This document shows positions 1 to 8,046 of a stretch of 49,726 nucleotides of DNA, one piece after another. How positions within the stretch are numbered: position 1 is the first letter of the stretch; every line of letters starts with the position of its first letter. Below the pieces are notes generated by a model that made no database searches, had not been told where the DNA came from, and saw nothing but the letters and a program-made list of their open reading frames with translations. The stretch spans positions 1 through 49,726 of the forward strand of contig LJTN01000053.1 of the NCBI GenBank assembly GCA_001303415.1, written 5' to 3'. A program made the translations under genes and the position numbers. Source of the DNA: Myxococcales bacterium SG8_38 (GTDB taxonomy: Bacteria > Myxococcota_A > Polyangia > Polyangiales > Houyiibacteriaceae).

Positions 1-9
1 TCCGGGGGC

Positions 10-1092
10 TTAGTCCTTGGACGTCAGGGCTGCGGCGATTCTTGGGAGCTTTGCGAAGTGGGTCTTGTCGGCGGCCTTTTCGAGCGCATCTTGCGGCGTC
101 ACCTTGCCTTCGGCGACCATTCGCTCGAGGACTGCGTCGATGCTCTGCATCCCGTGGCTGCCCCCGCTTTGGATCAAGCTCTGGAGCATCGAGGTCTTCG
201 CCTCGCGAATGGCCGACGCCACGCCGGGGGTGCCGATCAAGATCTCTTGTGCGGCAATGCGGCCGCCCCCATCGGCTCTGCGCAGGAGCTGCTGGGCCAC
301 GATCCCCGCAAGTGAGTCGGCGAGCATGCCACGGATCTGAGGTTGCTGGGCCGCAGGGAATGCATTGACGAACCGGTCGATGGTGGCCGGCGCCGAGTTG
401 GTGTGCACGGTCGCGAAGATCAAAATGCCAAAGCTCGCTAGCTGGAGCGCCATCTTCATGGTCTCTCGGCCGCGAAGCTCGCCGACCAAGATCACGTCGG
501 CGTTCTCGCGCCCCGCGCTACGAATCGCATCCGCAAAGCTCGGCGTGTGCTCTCCCACCTCGCGATGCGTAATCTGGCACTTCTTCGGTGTATGAACGAA
601 TTCGACCGGGTCCTCGATGGTCAGGATGTGCCCTTCCCGGGTGCGGTTGATGTGGTCGAGCATTGCGGCAAGTGTCGTGCTCTTTCCGCTGCCCGTCGGT
701 CCCGTGACCAAGACCAATCCTGAGCGCCGCCGTGCGAGTTCCACCACCGCCCTCGGAAGCCCGAGCTGCTCGACCGTCAGAACCTCGCTTGGGATGGTTC
801 GGAAAACGGCGCCTGGGCCTGTCGTCTTATAGAGATAGTTGGCTCGGAATCGGGCTTTGTCCTCGTAGCCATAGGCGAAATCGAGGTCGCGGTGAGCGTG
901 GAAATACGTGCGCTTCTCTTCGCTGATGATCTCATCCATCAAGCGCACGATGGTCGGGTGATCGAGCGACTGGCTGTCGATCGGCACCAGCTCGCCCTTG
1001 GCACGAATCATCGGCGGATACCCCACCGACAGATGCAGATCGGAGCCTCCCCTTTGAAGCAACACGTCGAAAAAGCGATCGAGCGCGGGCAT
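10..1092 (-). CDS. pilT: PilT-type type IV pilus retraction ATPase
   Basis: A 360-residue secretion ATPase of the PilT family. These hexameric cytoplasmic motors depolymerise type IV pili for twitching or social motility. The N-terminal PAS-like domain is at about 1-110. The Walker A motif GPTGSGKS is at 131-138, the Asp box region TIEDPVEF near 158-165, Walker B ILVGELRGRET near 201-211, and the His box ATVHTNSA near 227-234. Length fits PilT (about 345-370). Two positions differ from the usual PilT pattern: RGRET where RDxET is common, and ASFGI where ETGH normally precedes the His box. The start ATG follows GGTGAGG, and the upstream ATPase gene stops 3 bases before it, so the two are co-transcribed. 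It could be a PilT2 or PilU-like paralogue rather than the main retraction motor. Confidence 0.9.
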   Translation of the reverse strand: MPALDRFFDVLLQRGGSDLHLSVGYPPMIRAKGELVPIDSQSLDHPTIVRLMDEIISEEKRTYFHAHRDLDFAYGYEDKARFRANYLYKTTGPGAVFRTIPSEVLTVEQLGLPRAVVELARRRSGLVLVTGPTGSGKSTTLAAMLDHINRTREGHILTIEDPVEFVHTPKKCQITHREVGEHTPSFADAIRSAGRENADVILVGELRGRETMKMALQLASFGILIFATVHTNSAPATIDRFVNAFPAAQQPQIRGMLADSLAGIVAQQLLRRADGGGRIAAQEILIGTPGVASAIREAKTSMLQSLIQSGGSHGMQSIDAVLERMVAEGKVTPQDALEKAADKTHFAKLPRIAAALTSKD

Positions 1093-1095
1093 CCC

Positions 1096-2742
1096 TCACC
1101 TAGCCTTCTTTGCAAATGGATTTCGGCCCGCGCTCTTGCGGTCCCTCTCCAGGTTCCCGGTCGCCGCCGCTGCGGGCGAGCCCTGCCCAATCATCCGCGG
1201 ATCATCGGCAAACATCCGGGCGGTCTCGGCCGAAATGACGCCCGCCGAAACCAGCTCGTTCAAGGAGTCTTCGATTCGAATCATGCCAAAAGCGCGGCCT
1301 CGCTGGAGCAGGCTCGGTAGTTGGTAGAGCTTGTCGTCACGAATCAAGGTCCAAAGTGCCATCCCTCCCGTGAGCAACTCCACCGCGACCACTCTCCCCT
1401 CGCCGTCCTGACGCGGAACCAAGCGCTGACTCACGACGAACTTGAGCACGCCGGCGAGCGTGGCGCGCACTTGACTCTGATCGTCGGGCGGGAACATGTC
1501 GATCAAGCGGTCGATGGTGCTAGCTCCCGACGGAGTGCTCATGGTGGCAAACACCAAGTGGCCCGTCTCGGCTGCTTCGAGCGCCTTCTCCACCGTTTCT
1601 CGGTCCCGCAACTCTCCAATCGCGATCACGTCCGGATCCTCGCGAAGGGAGCCCTTCAGCGCCGAGTGAAAGCTCTGGGTATGTGTCCCGACCTCGCGCT
1701 GGCTCACGATGGCCTTTTTCATGGGATGAAGGACTTCGACCGGGTCCTCGACGGTGATGATGTGGACGCTCCGCTCGCTGTTGAACAAGTCGACCAGGGC
1801 AGCGAGCGTAGTGGTCTTTCCGGCACCATTTGGCCCCGAAACCACCACCAGGCCCTGGTGGTAGTTGAGCATCTGGCGAAGCTCTTGAGGAAGCCCGAGT
1901 GAATCGAGCGTGGGTGGCTCGGATGCGATCAAGCGAAAGCACGCTTTGATCCCGGTTCGTTGCTCGTTGACGTTCACGCGCACGCGGCCGGCGTCCTTCA
2001 CTTGGCATGCAAAATCGGCGTAGCCGAGCTCTTCGAGCTGGCGACGATTGCGCTCGTTGAGGAGCGGCATGATGAGCTCACGCGCACGCGCATCCGGGAT
2101 CGGATCTCCGGCAGGTATCATTCGTCCGCAGCATCGGAAACGAGGAGCCTCGTCGGACATCATGTGAACGTCACTCGCGGACCGAGCTCGGCCTTGCTCG
2201 AGCAACGAGCGAAGCTCGCGCGGGGCATCCAAAGGCAGGTCCGCACGAACGAAGCTCGCCAGCGCAGAGGCTTCGGGTGAAGGCCGATAAGAAACTCTCG
2301 CTTGGACCGCCGGCTGCCTCGCCGTGGCCTTCTCTTCGAAGATCACGGGTGCGCGCGATACCTCCACGACAGCCGCCTCCGCCCGAGACGGCAGCTCGAT
2401 CGGAACGACGGCGCCAATTGCAACGCTTGGTGGAACCGTTTGGTGTCCGTCGCGACGGACGCGGAGCATCAGCATCTCGCCAGAGCGGGCAACCGTCGCA
2501 ATGTACGTCACGCCGTCGATGTGCGCGGGCGTCGGCTCGGAGGCCCCATCTTCTTCCGGCACGAGTTGCTGCAGCGGCGTGTCATGGATGAGCTTGAGAA
2601 TGTGCCTCGCGCTGAGCGGCTCCCTGGTGACAGGCCTGAGCTTGCCGCTCTTCTTCGCCGCCGCCGTGGCCCCGCTCTGGAACACGATCTCGGTGACATC
2701 GCCCCGCTCGAGGTATTGAAGGAATTTCTGGAGCTCTTGCAC
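1096..2742 (-). CDS. PilT-like ATPase with an extra N-terminal domain and altered His box
   Basis: A 548-residue PilT-family ATPase if it starts at the GTG at 2742. Residues 10-100 resemble a degenerate PilT N-domain. A Pro/Ala-rich linker follows, then a full PilT unit from about 175. Walker A reads GPNGAGKT (303-310) instead of GPTGSGKS. Walker B is VIAIGELRDRET (about 372-383). The usual TxHT His box is ATMSTPSG, so its His is replaced by Ser. The reading frame stays open to an ATG at 2820. I prefer GTG 2742 because a TATCAT hexamer lies 7 bases upstream and a perfect palindrome (2769-2788) would otherwise be coding. It sits upstream of and abuts pilT. It is probably an accessory or regulatory partner, comparable in principle to PilU with PilT. 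Confidence 0.8.
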   Translation of the reverse strand: MQELQKFLQYLERGDVTEIVFQSGATAAAKKSGKLRPVTREPLSARHILKLIHDTPLQQLVPEEDGASEPTPAHIDGVTYIATVARSGEMLMLRVRRDGHQTVPPSVAIGAVVPIELPSRAEAAVVEVSRAPVIFEEKATARQPAVQARVSYRPSPEASALASFVRADLPLDAPRELRSLLEQGRARSASDVHMMSDEAPRFRCCGRMIPAGDPIPDARARELIMPLLNERNRRQLEELGYADFACQVKDAGRVRVNVNEQRTGIKACFRLIASEPPTLDSLGLPQELRQMLNYHQGLVVVSGPNGAGKTTTLAALVDLFNSERSVHIITVEDPVEVLHPMKKAIVSQREVGTHTQSFHSALKGSLREDPDVIAIGELRDRETVEKALEAAETGHLVFATMSTPSGASTIDRLIDMFPPDDQSQVRATLAGVLKFVVSQRLVPRQDGEGRVVAVELLTGGMALWTLIRDDKLYQLPSLLQRGRAFGMIRIEDSLNELVSAGVISAETARMFADDPRMIGQGSPAAAATGNLERDRKSAGRNPFAKKAR

Positions 2743-2749
2743 GATTCCA

Positions 2750-2755
2750 ATGATA
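2750..2755 (-). promoter_or_regulatory. -10 hexamer for the PilT-like gene, leaderless spacing
   Basis: On the minus strand TATCAT (5 of 6 to TATAAT) is followed by 7 bases and then GTG 2742. There is no Shine-Dalgarno sequence. This predicts a transcript that begins at or next to the start codon. Confidence 0.45.
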
Positions 2756-2768
2756 AAGGCAAAATTCG

Positions 2769-2788
2769 CTGTGATCCAAATCACAGCG
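2769..2788. promoter_or_regulatory. CRP/FNR-family operator, perfect palindrome
   Basis: GCTGTGAT and ATCACAGC flank CCAA, a perfect 8+4+8 inverted repeat that contains the full TGTGA-N6-TCACA consensus of CRP-type regulators. The centre is about 37 bases upstream of GTG 2742, so it would overlap the -35 region of the PilT-like operon. The divergent coiled-coil gene starts 165 bases away on the other side. Binding by a CRP/FNR homologue is inferred. Confidence 0.6.
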
Positions 2789-2940
2789 GCGGCTTCCGGG
2801 CCCACAACGGCGGCAAGCATGTAAATTGGGCGGCAAATCCAGCAAATCCGTTTGGTTGACAGCGCTTGGGACGCGTTGCTAGCGTTTGTATATCGTCATT
2901 TCGGCTTCAACCCTTGTCCGTATCTAACGGAAAAGTGTAA

Positions 2941-2946
2941 TATAAG
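2941..2946 (+). promoter_or_regulatory. -10 hexamer for the coiled-coil gene, leaderless spacing
   Basis: TATAAG (5 of 6) lies 7 bases before ATG 2954. The overlapping TAATAT at 2938-2943 with TTGTCC at 2914-2919 (18-base spacer) is an alternative. Either way the transcript would start at or within a few bases of the ATG, and no ribosome site is seen. Confidence 0.45.
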
Positions 2947-2953
2947 TATCATC

Positions 2954-3700
2954 ATGTCCGAGGAAAAAGAGTCTTCCGTTCTCTTCAATCTTCGCGAGCT
3001 CATGAGCCTCGAAGAAGACCGCGTTCGTCAGGAAGAGGAAGAGAGACTTCGCAGTGAGGCCGCGGAGCGGGAACGGCTCGCTGCCGAGGCCAAACGGCGA
3101 GCAGAAGAGGAAGCGGCACGGCAGCGCGCCCAAGAGGAAGCGCGGTTGGCCGAGGAGCGGCGCCTCCATGAAGAGCAAGAGCGGCTGGTGCGTGAGCGGG
3201 AAGAAGCTGAGCTCCGTCTCCGGCTCGAGCAAGAAGCGCGCGAAAAGGCGGAAGCGCACAGGCGCATGCTCGACCACGAGCGCGAAATCGCAGCGATCGC
3301 GGCGCAGCAACGCAAGGGAATCCATCCTGGCGTGCTGGTCGCTGCCGCTGTGCTGATTCTCGGCGCGGGCGCCGGATGGTACATGGGCGTGTACAAACCC
3401 GCCGTCGAGAGCCGGGAAGCCGCAGCGCTGGCTGCGAAGATGGAAGCGGAGCGAGCGGCACGTGAGGCCGAGGAGGCCCGCAAGGCCGCCGAGCTTGAAG
3501 CACAGAAGCGCGCCGAGGCGGAGGCTGAAAAGGCGCGTCTCGCCGAGCAGGCACGGCGTGAGGCGCAGGCTGCTGCCGCCGCAAGACGGGCCGCCGCCGA
3601 GTCGAGCACGCCGTCGAGCCGCCGCAGCCGAAGCAGCGCAAGCTCGAGACCGCGCAAGGCCGATACGGACGATCCGTTGGCTGGGCTGGACAGTCTCTAG
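2954..3700 (+). CDS. Membrane-anchored Glu/Arg/Ala-rich coiled-coil protein
   Basis: A 248-residue protein that I do not assign to a named family. Residues about 18-115 form a long charged coiled coil (many E, R, A heptads). A single transmembrane helix follows (HPGVLVAAAVLILGAGAGWY, about 119-138). A second Ala/Glu/Arg-rich helix comes next, then a Ser/Arg-rich tail ending in DPLAGLDSL. The layout recalls TolA-like or energiser-type spanning proteins, but nothing diagnostic is present. The frame is open from 2852. I chose ATG 2954 because the coiled coil begins there and a TATAAG hexamer lies 7 bases upstream. There is no Shine-Dalgarno sequence. pyrF begins 29 bases downstream. It is divergent from the PilT-like pair. 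Confidence 0.7.
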   Translation: MSEEKESSVLFNLRELMSLEEDRVRQEEEERLRSEAAERERLAAEAKRRAEEEAARQRAQEEARLAEERRLHEEQERLVREREEAELRLRLEQEAREKAEAHRRMLDHEREIAAIAAQQRKGIHPGVLVAAAVLILGAGAGWYMGVYKPAVESREAAALAAKMEAERAAREAEEARKAAELEAQKRAEAEAEKARLAEQARREAQAAAAARRAAAESSTPSSRRSRSSASSRPRKADTDDPLAGLDSL

Positions 3701-3729
3701 TCGGCACCGTAGCGTTGCTCCGGTGATTC

Positions 3730-4437
3730 ATGAATGAGCACGATCCCGCCTCGCGGATTGCCCTCGCGCTCGACGTTGCCGACCTCGATCTGGCCAAACG
3801 CCTGATCGCCGCCACACGCGAGCACGTGGGCGTCTTCAAGGTAGGCCTGGAGCTCTTCACGGCGGCCGGGCCCGCGGCCGTCGAAACCGTAGCGGCATCG
3901 GGGGCCAGGTGCTTTCTCGACCTGAAGCTACACGACATTCCTGCAACCATGGGTCGCGCGGTGGCCCAGGCAGCCTCGATGGGCGCGGCGTTTTTGACCG
4001 TACATGCGGCTGCAGGCCCCGAATCGCTGCGGGAAGCTCGAGATCGGGCAGGATCGACCAAGCTCCTCGCGGTGACCGTGCTCACCAGCCTCGACGAAGC
4101 AGCGCTTAAGGCCATCGGGATGACGGGCGGTCCTTCGGGGGCTGTCGAGCGGCTTGCGAGCCTCGCATGGCAGGCGGGTCTGCGCGGCTTCGTGTCCTCT
4201 GCGCAAGAATGCGCCGACCTCCGGCATCTCCTCGGCCCCGAGGCCTTCCTGGTCACACCTGGAATTCGACCCGCGGGATCTGGCGCCGGCGATCAGAAGC
4301 GAGTAACCACGCCGAAACGAGCCATCGAAGCCGGAGCCGATTTGCTGGTCGTCGGCAGGCCCATCCGCGACGCCGCCGATCCGAGAAAAGCCGCCGCGGA
4401 CATCGCGAATCAGGTGCGCGCGGCGCTCTCCCGATGA
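3730..4437 (+). CDS. pyrF: Orotidine 5'-phosphate decarboxylase
   Basis: A 235-residue decarboxylase that converts OMP to UMP, the last step of pyrimidine synthesis. It is a TIM barrel. The N-terminal LALDVAD carries the first substrate Asp. The catalytic array DLKLHDIPATM is near residues 64-74, giving the conserved Asp-Lys-Asp set. VTPGIRP and the C-terminal LLVVGRPI form the phosphate-binding loop. Length matches the bacterial group I family. It ends in an ATGA overlap with rlmB and leads the pyrF-rlmB-pfk-cinA string. The four genes share no obvious pathway, so this looks like a housekeeping operon. Confidence 0.96.
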   Translation: MNEHDPASRIALALDVADLDLAKRLIAATREHVGVFKVGLELFTAAGPAAVETVAASGARCFLDLKLHDIPATMGRAVAQAASMGAAFLTVHAAAGPESLREARDRAGSTKLLAVTVLTSLDEAALKAIGMTGGPSGAVERLASLAWQAGLRGFVSSAQECADLRHLLGPEAFLVTPGIRPAGSGAGDQKRVTTPKRAIEAGADLLVVGRPIRDAADPRKAAADIANQVRAALSR

Positions 4438-5168
4438 CTCGAATCATTGCAGGCCGTAGTCCGGTTCTCGAGGCGCTGCGGGCTAAGACCAAGATAGTGC
4501 GGATCTACGCCGATCCCCAACGTGCGCATCCCGACGTCCAACGCGAGGCGGAAGCGCGAGGCATTCCCTTGGCCAACCGCGATCGAGCAGAGCTCGACCG
4601 GCTCAGCGAAGGCGTTCGGCATCAGGGTGTCGTCGCCCTCGCCGAGGACTACGTGCCCCATGACCTCGACGAGATCATCGGTCTTGCACGAGGCGCCCCG
4701 CTGCTGGTTGCGTTGGATCAAGTCACCGATCCACAGAACTTGGGCGCCATCATCCGGAGCGCGGTCACGCTGGGTCTGGATGGCGTGATCATTCCCAAGC
4801 ATCGCGCGGCCGGAATCACCGCTGCGGTGGTGCGGGCATCGGCGGGCGCGACCGAGCATGCCTCGATCGCACGGGTCACCAATCTACAGCGCACGCTCTT
4901 GCAGCTCTCGGAGGCGGGCATCGAGATCATCGGCCTCGATGCCCATGCGGACGCGGACATTCGTGATCTCGAGCCGACCACCGCGGGGCGGGTGCTCGTC
5001 GTGGGGTCCGAGGGCAAAGGCCTGCGACGAATGGTTAGACAACGGTGCGATATCGTGGTTCAGATCCATCAGGAAGGTCCGATGGATTCGCTCAACGCAT
5101 CGGTCGCCGCCGCCATCGCCATGTACGAGCTCGCGGCGAAGCGGCGAGGAGCACGGCATGACGAATGA
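4434..5168 (+). CDS. rlmB: 23S rRNA 2'-O-ribose methyltransferase, RlmB/TrmH family
   Basis: A 244-residue SPOUT methyltransferase that probably modifies the ribose of G2251 in 23S rRNA, using SAM. A short N-terminal substrate-binding domain begins IIAGRSPVLEAL. The three SPOUT motifs follow: DPQNLGAIIRSA (motif 1, with the catalytic Asn/Arg region), VVGSEGKGLRRMV (motif 2) and MDSLNASVAAAIAMYE (motif 3), which build the trefoil knot. The frame is open far upstream, but the ATG at 4434 overlaps the pyrF stop as ATGA and fits the N-terminus of the family. The related TrmH-like specificity cannot be excluded from sequence alone. Confidence 0.92.
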   Translation: MTRIIAGRSPVLEALRAKTKIVRIYADPQRAHPDVQREAEARGIPLANRDRAELDRLSEGVRHQGVVALAEDYVPHDLDEIIGLARGAPLLVALDQVTDPQNLGAIIRSAVTLGLDGVIIPKHRAAGITAAVVRASAGATEHASIARVTNLQRTLLQLSEAGIEIIGLDAHADADIRDLEPTTAGRVLVVGSEGKGLRRMVRQRCDIVVQIHQEGPMDSLNASVAAAIAMYELAAKRRGARHDE

Positions 5169-6288
5169 CAATCTCGCACGGGAGCGAGAGCGCGAACGGG
5201 TTCGCCGGGTCCTCATCCTGACCGGCGGCGATGACGTGCCTGGCCTCAACGCCGTGGTTCGTGCATTCGTCAAGGCGGCGACGAGCCTCGATCTGCAGGT
5301 CTACGCTTCGGAGAATGGCTTTGGAGGCCTCGTCGAGGAGCCGACTCGGATCGTTCGGCTCACCCCCGCGAGCGTCAAGGGAATCATCCACATGGGTGGC
5401 AGCATTCTCGGTTGCTCCGATCGGACGAATCCGTTCTGCTACGGCATCGTGGATGCGGACGGCATGCAGCGCACCGCGGACGTCTCTGAGCGCGTCATCG
5501 CAAACCTCGACGAGCTGGGGATCGATACCCTCGTTTTGGTCGGTGGTCACGGAACCTTGGATATCGGAATGCGATTCGCCAAGTTGGGCCTGCGCGTGGT
5601 GGGTATTCCCAAGGCGGTCGACAACGATCTGGCCGCCACGGATATGACCTTCGGCTTGGATACCGCGGTCGCGACGGCGATGTGGGCCATCGACGCGCTG
5701 CACACCACGACCGACGCGCACGACCGAATCTTGGTGCTCGAGGTCACCGGTCACAACGCCGGTTGGATCGCTCTCATGGCTGGCATTGCGGGCGGTGCCG
5801 ACGTCATCCTCGTTCCGGAGATTCCATACGACGTAGACCGCGTCATGGAGAAGATCCAACTCCGCAGCGCGCAGGGGCACGAATTCAGCATCATCGTCGT
5901 GGCCGAAGGCACCAAACCTCTCGGTGGCACGGTGTCGAACATCAGCGATGCGCACGAGGCTGCCCCGCATCGACACGAGGGCGCCGCCTTTCAGCTCGCT
6001 CGCTTGCTCGAGGGACGTGTCGAGCACGAGGTGCGAGTGACCGTGCTAGGGCCCCTGCAGCGGGGAGGATCCCCTTCCTCGTTCGACCGCCTGCTCGCCA
6101 CGCGTTTCGGTGTGCGTGCCGCGGAGCTCTGCTACCACGAGAATACCGGCCGCGTTGTCGCGCTCCGAGGGCAGGACGTGGTCTCGGTCCCTCTCGAAGC
6201 CGCCGTTGCCAATCTCAGGCGAGTTTCGCCTGACGGCGAGCTGGCGGGGGTGGCACGCGCCATCGGAATCGAGCTAGGACAGGAGTGA
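5158..6288 (+). CDS. 6-phosphofructokinase family protein with unusual active-site residues
   Basis: A 376-residue PfkA-superfamily protein. The ATP/PPi loop is LTGGDDVPGLN (21-31). The second nucleotide loop is GGHGTL (129-134), where the family normally has GGDGS or GGDDS. The catalytic segment is PKAVDND (151-157), where PKTIDND or GTIDND is normal; the proton-accepting Asp is kept but the preceding Thr is Ala. EVTGHNAGW replaces the usual VMGRxxGW. PEIPYDV and LQRGGSPSSFDRLLATRFG are typical. The Gly after H131 and Lys before A153 match the mixed ATP-type/Lys-type subgroup. ATG 5158 follows GGCGAGGAGC and overlaps rlmB by 11 bases. It could be a true phosphofructokinase, a sugar kinase of another specificity, or a regulatory homologue. 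Confidence 0.85.
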   Translation: MTNDNLARERERERVRRVLILTGGDDVPGLNAVVRAFVKAATSLDLQVYASENGFGGLVEEPTRIVRLTPASVKGIIHMGGSILGCSDRTNPFCYGIVDADGMQRTADVSERVIANLDELGIDTLVLVGGHGTLDIGMRFAKLGLRVVGIPKAVDNDLAATDMTFGLDTAVATAMWAIDALHTTTDAHDRILVLEVTGHNAGWIALMAGIAGGADVILVPEIPYDVDRVMEKIQLRSAQGHEFSIIVVAEGTKPLGGTVSNISDAHEAAPHRHEGAAFQLARLLEGRVEHEVRVTVLGPLQRGGSPSSFDRLLATRFGVRAAELCYHENTGRVVALRGQDVVSVPLEAAVANLRRVSPDGELAGVARAIGIELGQE

Positions 6289-6289
6289 G

Positions 6290-7021
6290 ATGCCCCGAAC
6301 TGCAGCCGCGCTGATCATCGGAAACGAAATCCTGTCAGGCAAGATCGCGGACACCAACACCACCTTCTTGGCGCAGGGGCTCTTCGAGCTCGGGATTCAG
6401 CTCAGGAGGGTCGTGGTGTGCCCCGATGAGGTCGACACGATCAGTAAGGAGCTGACCGAGATGAGACAGACCCACGACCTGGTGTTCACCAGTGGTGGAG
6501 TGGGCCCCACGCACGATGACGTCACGATCGAAGGAGTCGCGGCATCCTTCGCGCGCCCCGTCGTGCGCTCCGAGGCCGTCGAGACCATGATTCGGAAGTA
6601 CTACGGTGATCGCACGACCGAAGCTCATCTGCGGATGGCCAACATGCCGGAAGGTGCGGAGATGATCCGTAGCTCTGAAGCCCCCTGGCCTACCGTCGTC
6701 ATCGAGAACGTCTTCGTCCTGCCGGGCGTCCCCGAAATCTTCGAGCTGAAGTTCACCGATCTGCGAAAGAGACTCGACGACGGACAGGAGTTCCACTCGC
6801 ACGCCGTCTACACGCTCAGTGGAGAGGGAGAGATCGCAAGCCTGCTCGAACGAATCGCCGAAGCGTTTCCCGGCGTCATGGTGGGAAGCTACGTCAAATG
6901 GCGTGCAGAAGACTACCGGACGAAGGTCACGTTCGACGGACACGACCTGAAGGCAGTGACGAGAGCCGCCGACATGCTGGTGGCCGAGCTACAGCCGGAG
7001 CTGTTGGTCAAACGCGGCTGA
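6290..7021 (+). CDS. CinA-like MoaB/Mog-domain protein
   Basis: A 243-residue protein of the competence/damage-inducible CinA N-terminal family. The molybdopterin-binding fold is shown by LIIGNEILSGKIADTNT (N-terminus), VFTSGGVGPTHDDVT (about 65-79) and FVLPGVPEIFE (about 143-153). The family includes nucleotide pyrophosphatases that act on ADP-ribose and NMN derivatives. The C-terminal NMN deamidase domain of full CinA (about 410 residues) is absent, so this is the short form. AGGAG sits 7 bases before the ATG, and the pfk stop is one base upstream, so it is the last gene of the operon. The lipoprotein gene on the other strand ends 6 bases away. Confidence 0.88.
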   Translation: MPRTAAALIIGNEILSGKIADTNTTFLAQGLFELGIQLRRVVVCPDEVDTISKELTEMRQTHDLVFTSGGVGPTHDDVTIEGVAASFARPVVRSEAVETMIRKYYGDRTTEAHLRMANMPEGAEMIRSSEAPWPTVVIENVFVLPGVPEIFELKFTDLRKRLDDGQEFHSHAVYTLSGEGEIASLLERIAEAFPGVMVGSYVKWRAEDYRTKVTFDGHDLKAVTRAADMLVAELQPELLVKRG

Positions 7022-7027
7022 CGCCGA

Positions 7028-8038
7028 CTACCATTTGAGCCGCTGCTTGCCGGGATCGGTAATCACCTTGGCATCCTCGGGGTCGGGGGCTTCCTCTTCC
7101 GGCGGCTGCGGATCGAACTCCTTGGTCGCATCGGCGGGATAGAGCCTCAAGGCCGTCCTCGTGTCGACATGAACCAACTGCGGGCCCGATTGAGTTTGCG
7201 TTGCGATGCGCATCTTGGAAGTCGCCTCGGCCTCGGAAAAGGGAGCGAAGTGATCGAGCCGCACGACGGAAGATCCGATGACCGAGGTCTGATACGCTTC
7301 GAGGCGACCTCCGGAGATGGCCTGCGGCTCTGCGGCCTGGCGCGCAGTCACCTGCAAAACCACGTTTTCCCCTTCCATCTGCTCGATGTGGTATGTCACT
7401 ACTTGGTCGATCCAGGCGCCCGAGATCTGCAGCTTTCGTTCGACCTCCCAACGTGCACGAACACCGACCGGCTCATCGGGAAAGGGTATCGTGAGCAGCG
7501 ACGTGCGTATGTTCCCGAGCATCGCGCGAAGGTCCGGCGGCACATCCTCCAGCCCGCGAAATTCGCTACGGCGCACTCGGCCTTGAATGTCCATTTCGCT
7601 CCAGCCTTGTACCCGCAATAGCGGCGCCAACATCATCTCCATTTGCTCCCGTTGCGCAGCGCTCATCTTCTCGGCCGCGCGGGAAAGGCGCACCTGCGTG
7701 ATTTGTACTGGGTGGCGAATGAGCCCATTCGGAGTCGGTTGTTCGGGACCTATCTTGACCTCGAGCTGCACGGGCGGAATACCGCCTTGAGCGACTCTGC
7801 CTCCGGCCTGCATGGCCTGCGCGCGCACGATCTCGAGGTAGAGAAGCTCGGTCTGACCGGGCGGGATGCGATAGCGCAGCGGGACGCGCGGAGTCATTCC
7901 TGCGTCCAAGACCCGAACCGTTGGCAAGACACGCTCGGGCGGACCCGGGTCCACGACTTGGGCCGTTTGAGGCTGATACGTCTTCTTGCACGAAACGGTT
8001 GCTACCAACACGACGGCCAACATCACGATTCTAACCAT
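7028..8038 (-). CDS. Lipoprotein of unknown function, paralogue of its neighbour
   Basis: A 336-residue predicted lipoprotein: MVRIVMLAVVLVATVSC, with C17 as the lipobox Cys. The mature protein is soluble, with no further membrane segment. It shares an ordered set of motifs with the next gene upstream (8047-8973): VLDAGMTPRVPLRYRIP near the start, LRAMLGNIRTSLLTIPFP and EPVGVRARWEVERKL in the middle, then QVVTYHIEQ. The two arose by tandem duplication. It is the last gene of a five-gene minus-strand run with three outer-membrane barrel proteins, so an outer-membrane-associated role is likely. The C-terminal tail is rich in Glu and Pro. I recognise no named domain. Confidence 0.75.
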   Translation of the reverse strand: MVRIVMLAVVLVATVSCKKTYQPQTAQVVDPGPPERVLPTVRVLDAGMTPRVPLRYRIPPGQTELLYLEIVRAQAMQAGGRVAQGGIPPVQLEVKIGPEQPTPNGLIRHPVQITQVRLSRAAEKMSAAQREQMEMMLAPLLRVQGWSEMDIQGRVRRSEFRGLEDVPPDLRAMLGNIRTSLLTIPFPDEPVGVRARWEVERKLQISGAWIDQVVTYHIEQMEGENVVLQVTARQAAEPQAISGGRLEAYQTSVIGSSVVRLDHFAPFSEAEATSKMRIATQTQSGPQLVHVDTRTALRLYPADATKEFDPQPPEEEAPDPEDAKVITDPGKQRLKW

Positions 8039-8046
8039 GGATCGAT

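Noticed and set aside
2742..2820. N-terminal membrane helix on the second PilT-like ATPase if started at 2820
   Set aside because: PilT ATPases are cytoplasmic, and the extension would encode through the CRP-like palindrome; GTG 2742 fits better.
2856..2861. TTGACA as a -35 box for the coiled-coil gene
   Set aside because: No -10 at 16-18 bases; the TATAAG/TAATAT hexamers next to the ATG explain the start better.
3000..4256. 418-codon minus-strand open frame across the coiled-coil gene and pyrF
   Set aside because: It spans two good plus-strand genes and reads as Arg/Ala/Pro-rich noise.
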